From an uncultured Clostridia bacterium (GTDB lineage: Bacteria; Bacillota; Clostridia; Christensenellales; Aristaeellaceae), in assembly GCA_946615785.1 (NCBI GenBank), contig CAMOIA010000072.1, positions 1 through 7,598 of the forward strand: DNA of 7,598 nt. Reading direction: 5' to 3'. Under the pieces are notes generated by a model that worked only from the letters and a program-made list of their open reading frames with translations, ran no database searches and was not told the origin of the DNA. Every line of letters starts with the position of its first letter. Within the stretch, counting starts at the first letter, position 1. The position numbers and the translations under genes were made by a program. Below, in pieces: positions 6,571-7,598 of the stretch.

Positions 6571-7598
6571 TTACTGAATGCCGCCTTCGCCGGCGGCGGG
6601 GGCGCTGCAGTTTTCGATGAATTGGAGGAAATCGGCACGGTTCACAGTTTCTTTTTCAATCAGGAGCTCGCCGAGCCCTTTGAGCTCTTTCATGTGCTCG
6701 CGCAGGATGGCAAGCGCCTGGGCGTAGCAGTCGGTCAGGATGCGCCTGACCTCGCTGTCGATTTCACAGGCGGTGCCTTCGGAATACTCGCGGGTCTGGC
6801 CGAATTCCATGCCGACAAAGACCTCCTGGTCGTTGGCGAGGTACATCGTGCCGAGCTTGTCGCTCATGCCGAACTTGGTCACCATGGCGCGGGCAATTTC
6901 CGTGGCACGTTTCAGATCGCTCACCGCGCCCACGCAGATGTCCTCCTGCGTCAGGTATTCGGCGGCGCGGCCGCCAAGCAGCATGGTGATCTGCTGCAGG
7001 AGCTTTTGTTTGCCTTCGTGGTCAAATTCCTTTTCCGGAAGCGCCAGCGTAAGGCCGGCCGCCTGCCCCCTGGGCACGACGGTGACCATATGGATATCGT
7101 CGCACAGCGGCAGGAAATGGCCCACGATGGCGTGGCCGGCTTCGTGATAGGCGGTGATCCGCCGGTCTTCCTCAAGCACTTTGTGGCTGCGCTTTTCGGG
7201 CCCCATCTGTACGCGCTCGACCGCTTCCACGAGAAGGGATTGAGAGATGGCCGTTTCTTTTTTCCGGGCGGCCACGATGGCGGCTTCGTTCATGATGTTT
7301 TCAAGATCGGCGCCGGTTGCAAACGGCGTGCGCTTGGCGATGTTTTCAAGGTCGACATCCTCGGCAAGGGGCTTGCCGCGGGAATGCACCTTCAGAATGG
7401 CGATACGGCCTTCCTGGTCGGGGTAGTTTACCGTCACCTGGCGGTCGAAGCGCCCCGGGCGCAGAAGCGCCGGGTCCAGGATGTCCCTGCGGTTGGTGGC
7501 GGCCAGTACGATCACGCCTTCGTTGGCGGTGAAGCCGTCCATCTCGACCAGCAGCTGGTTCAGCGTCTGTTCGCGTTCGTCGTGTCCGCCGCCAAGGC
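6571..7598 (-). CDS. ftsH: ATP-dependent zinc metalloprotease FtsH, 3' part
   Basis: FtsH is a membrane-anchored AAA+ protease that degrades misassembled membrane proteins and short-lived regulators. Only the last 342 or so residues are in the window; the frame is open to base 7598, where LGGGHDEREQTLNQLLVEMD shows the end of the AAA module continuing upstream. The ATG at 7542 is an internal methionine. The second region of homology, with arginine-finger residues (ATNRRDILDPALLRPGRFDR), lies at about 7441-7500. The zinc protease motif HEAGH is encoded at 7132-7146, within ITAYHEAGHAIVGHF. The third zinc ligand is expected to be the Asp of AVSDLKRAT, near 6915. VFVGMEFGQTREYSE matches a conserved block of Firmicute FtsH proteins. 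The protein ends with a short tail (APAAGEGGIQ) after the last helical region. The transmembrane segments and Walker motifs must lie outside the window. The VanW-domain gene follows 28 nt downstream with no terminator between. Confidence 0.97.
   Translation of the reverse strand, partial: LGGGHDEREQTLNQLLVEMDGFTANEGVIVLAATNRRDILDPALLRPGRFDRQVTVNYPDQEGRIAILKVHSRGKPLAEDVDLENIAKRTPFATGADLENIMNEAAIVAARKKETAISQSLLVEAVERVQMGPEKRSHKVLEEDRRITAYHEAGHAIVGHFLPLCDDIHMVTVVPRGQAAGLTLALPEKEFDHEGKQKLLQQITMLLGGRAAEYLTQEDICVGAVSDLKRATEIARAMVTKFGMSDKLGTMYLANDQEVFVGMEFGQTREYSEGTACEIDSEVRRILTDCYAQALAILREHMKELKGLGELLIEKETVNRADFLQFIENCSAPAAGEGGIQ

Noticed and set aside
6543..6638. A longer VanW-domain protein starting at the ATG at 6638
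   Set aside because: It would overlap ftsH by 68 nt. The added 32 residues are low-complexity Ala/Pro/Ser ahead of a normal tail, and a ribosome site supports the ATG at 6542.

Overview
The window looks like ordinary chromosomal DNA from a fairly GC-rich Gram-positive anaerobe, most likely an uncultured member of the Clostridia. Four things point that way: a decarboxylase sodium pump with its subunits on separate genes, strong AAGGAG-type ribosome sites, a VanW/YoaR-type wall protein and FtsH of Firmicute type. The assignment is inferred from gene content and composition, not from a marker gene. All genes look intact, with similar base composition, and I see no mobile element, CRISPR array, tRNA or rRNA.

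Layout: bases 1-2741 carry rightward genes. These are the end of oadB (membrane subunit of a sodium-pumping decarboxylase), oadA (its carboxyltransferase subunit, without a biotin domain), a strong intrinsic terminator, and a SpoU/TrmH-family RNA 2'-O-methyltransferase. Bases 2742-7598 carry leftward genes. Read in their own direction these are ftsH (3' part only), a membrane-anchored VanW-domain protein, a strong terminator, and recQ. The two blocks meet tail to tail with no spacer: the methyltransferase stop (2739-2741) and the recQ stop (2742-2744) abut as TGATCA.

How the genes work together: OadB and OadA belong to one Na+ pump that couples decarboxylation of a keto acid, probably oxaloacetate, to sodium export. 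The biotin carrier and small subunit should lie upstream, outside the window. FtsH and the VanW protein are probably co-transcribed and both act at the membrane or cell envelope. The RNA methyltransferase and RecQ are unrelated housekeeping functions.

I found no clearly new system. The most notable signals are regulatory architecture. Two genes (the methyltransferase and recQ) each start only 12 nt after the T-run of an intrinsic terminator, with no room for a promoter between. Two terminator-like hairpins also lie inside recQ but face the opposite direction, where they could stop transcription entering from the methyltransferase gene. RecQ additionally has about 135 residues beyond its HRDC domain that I cannot assign.
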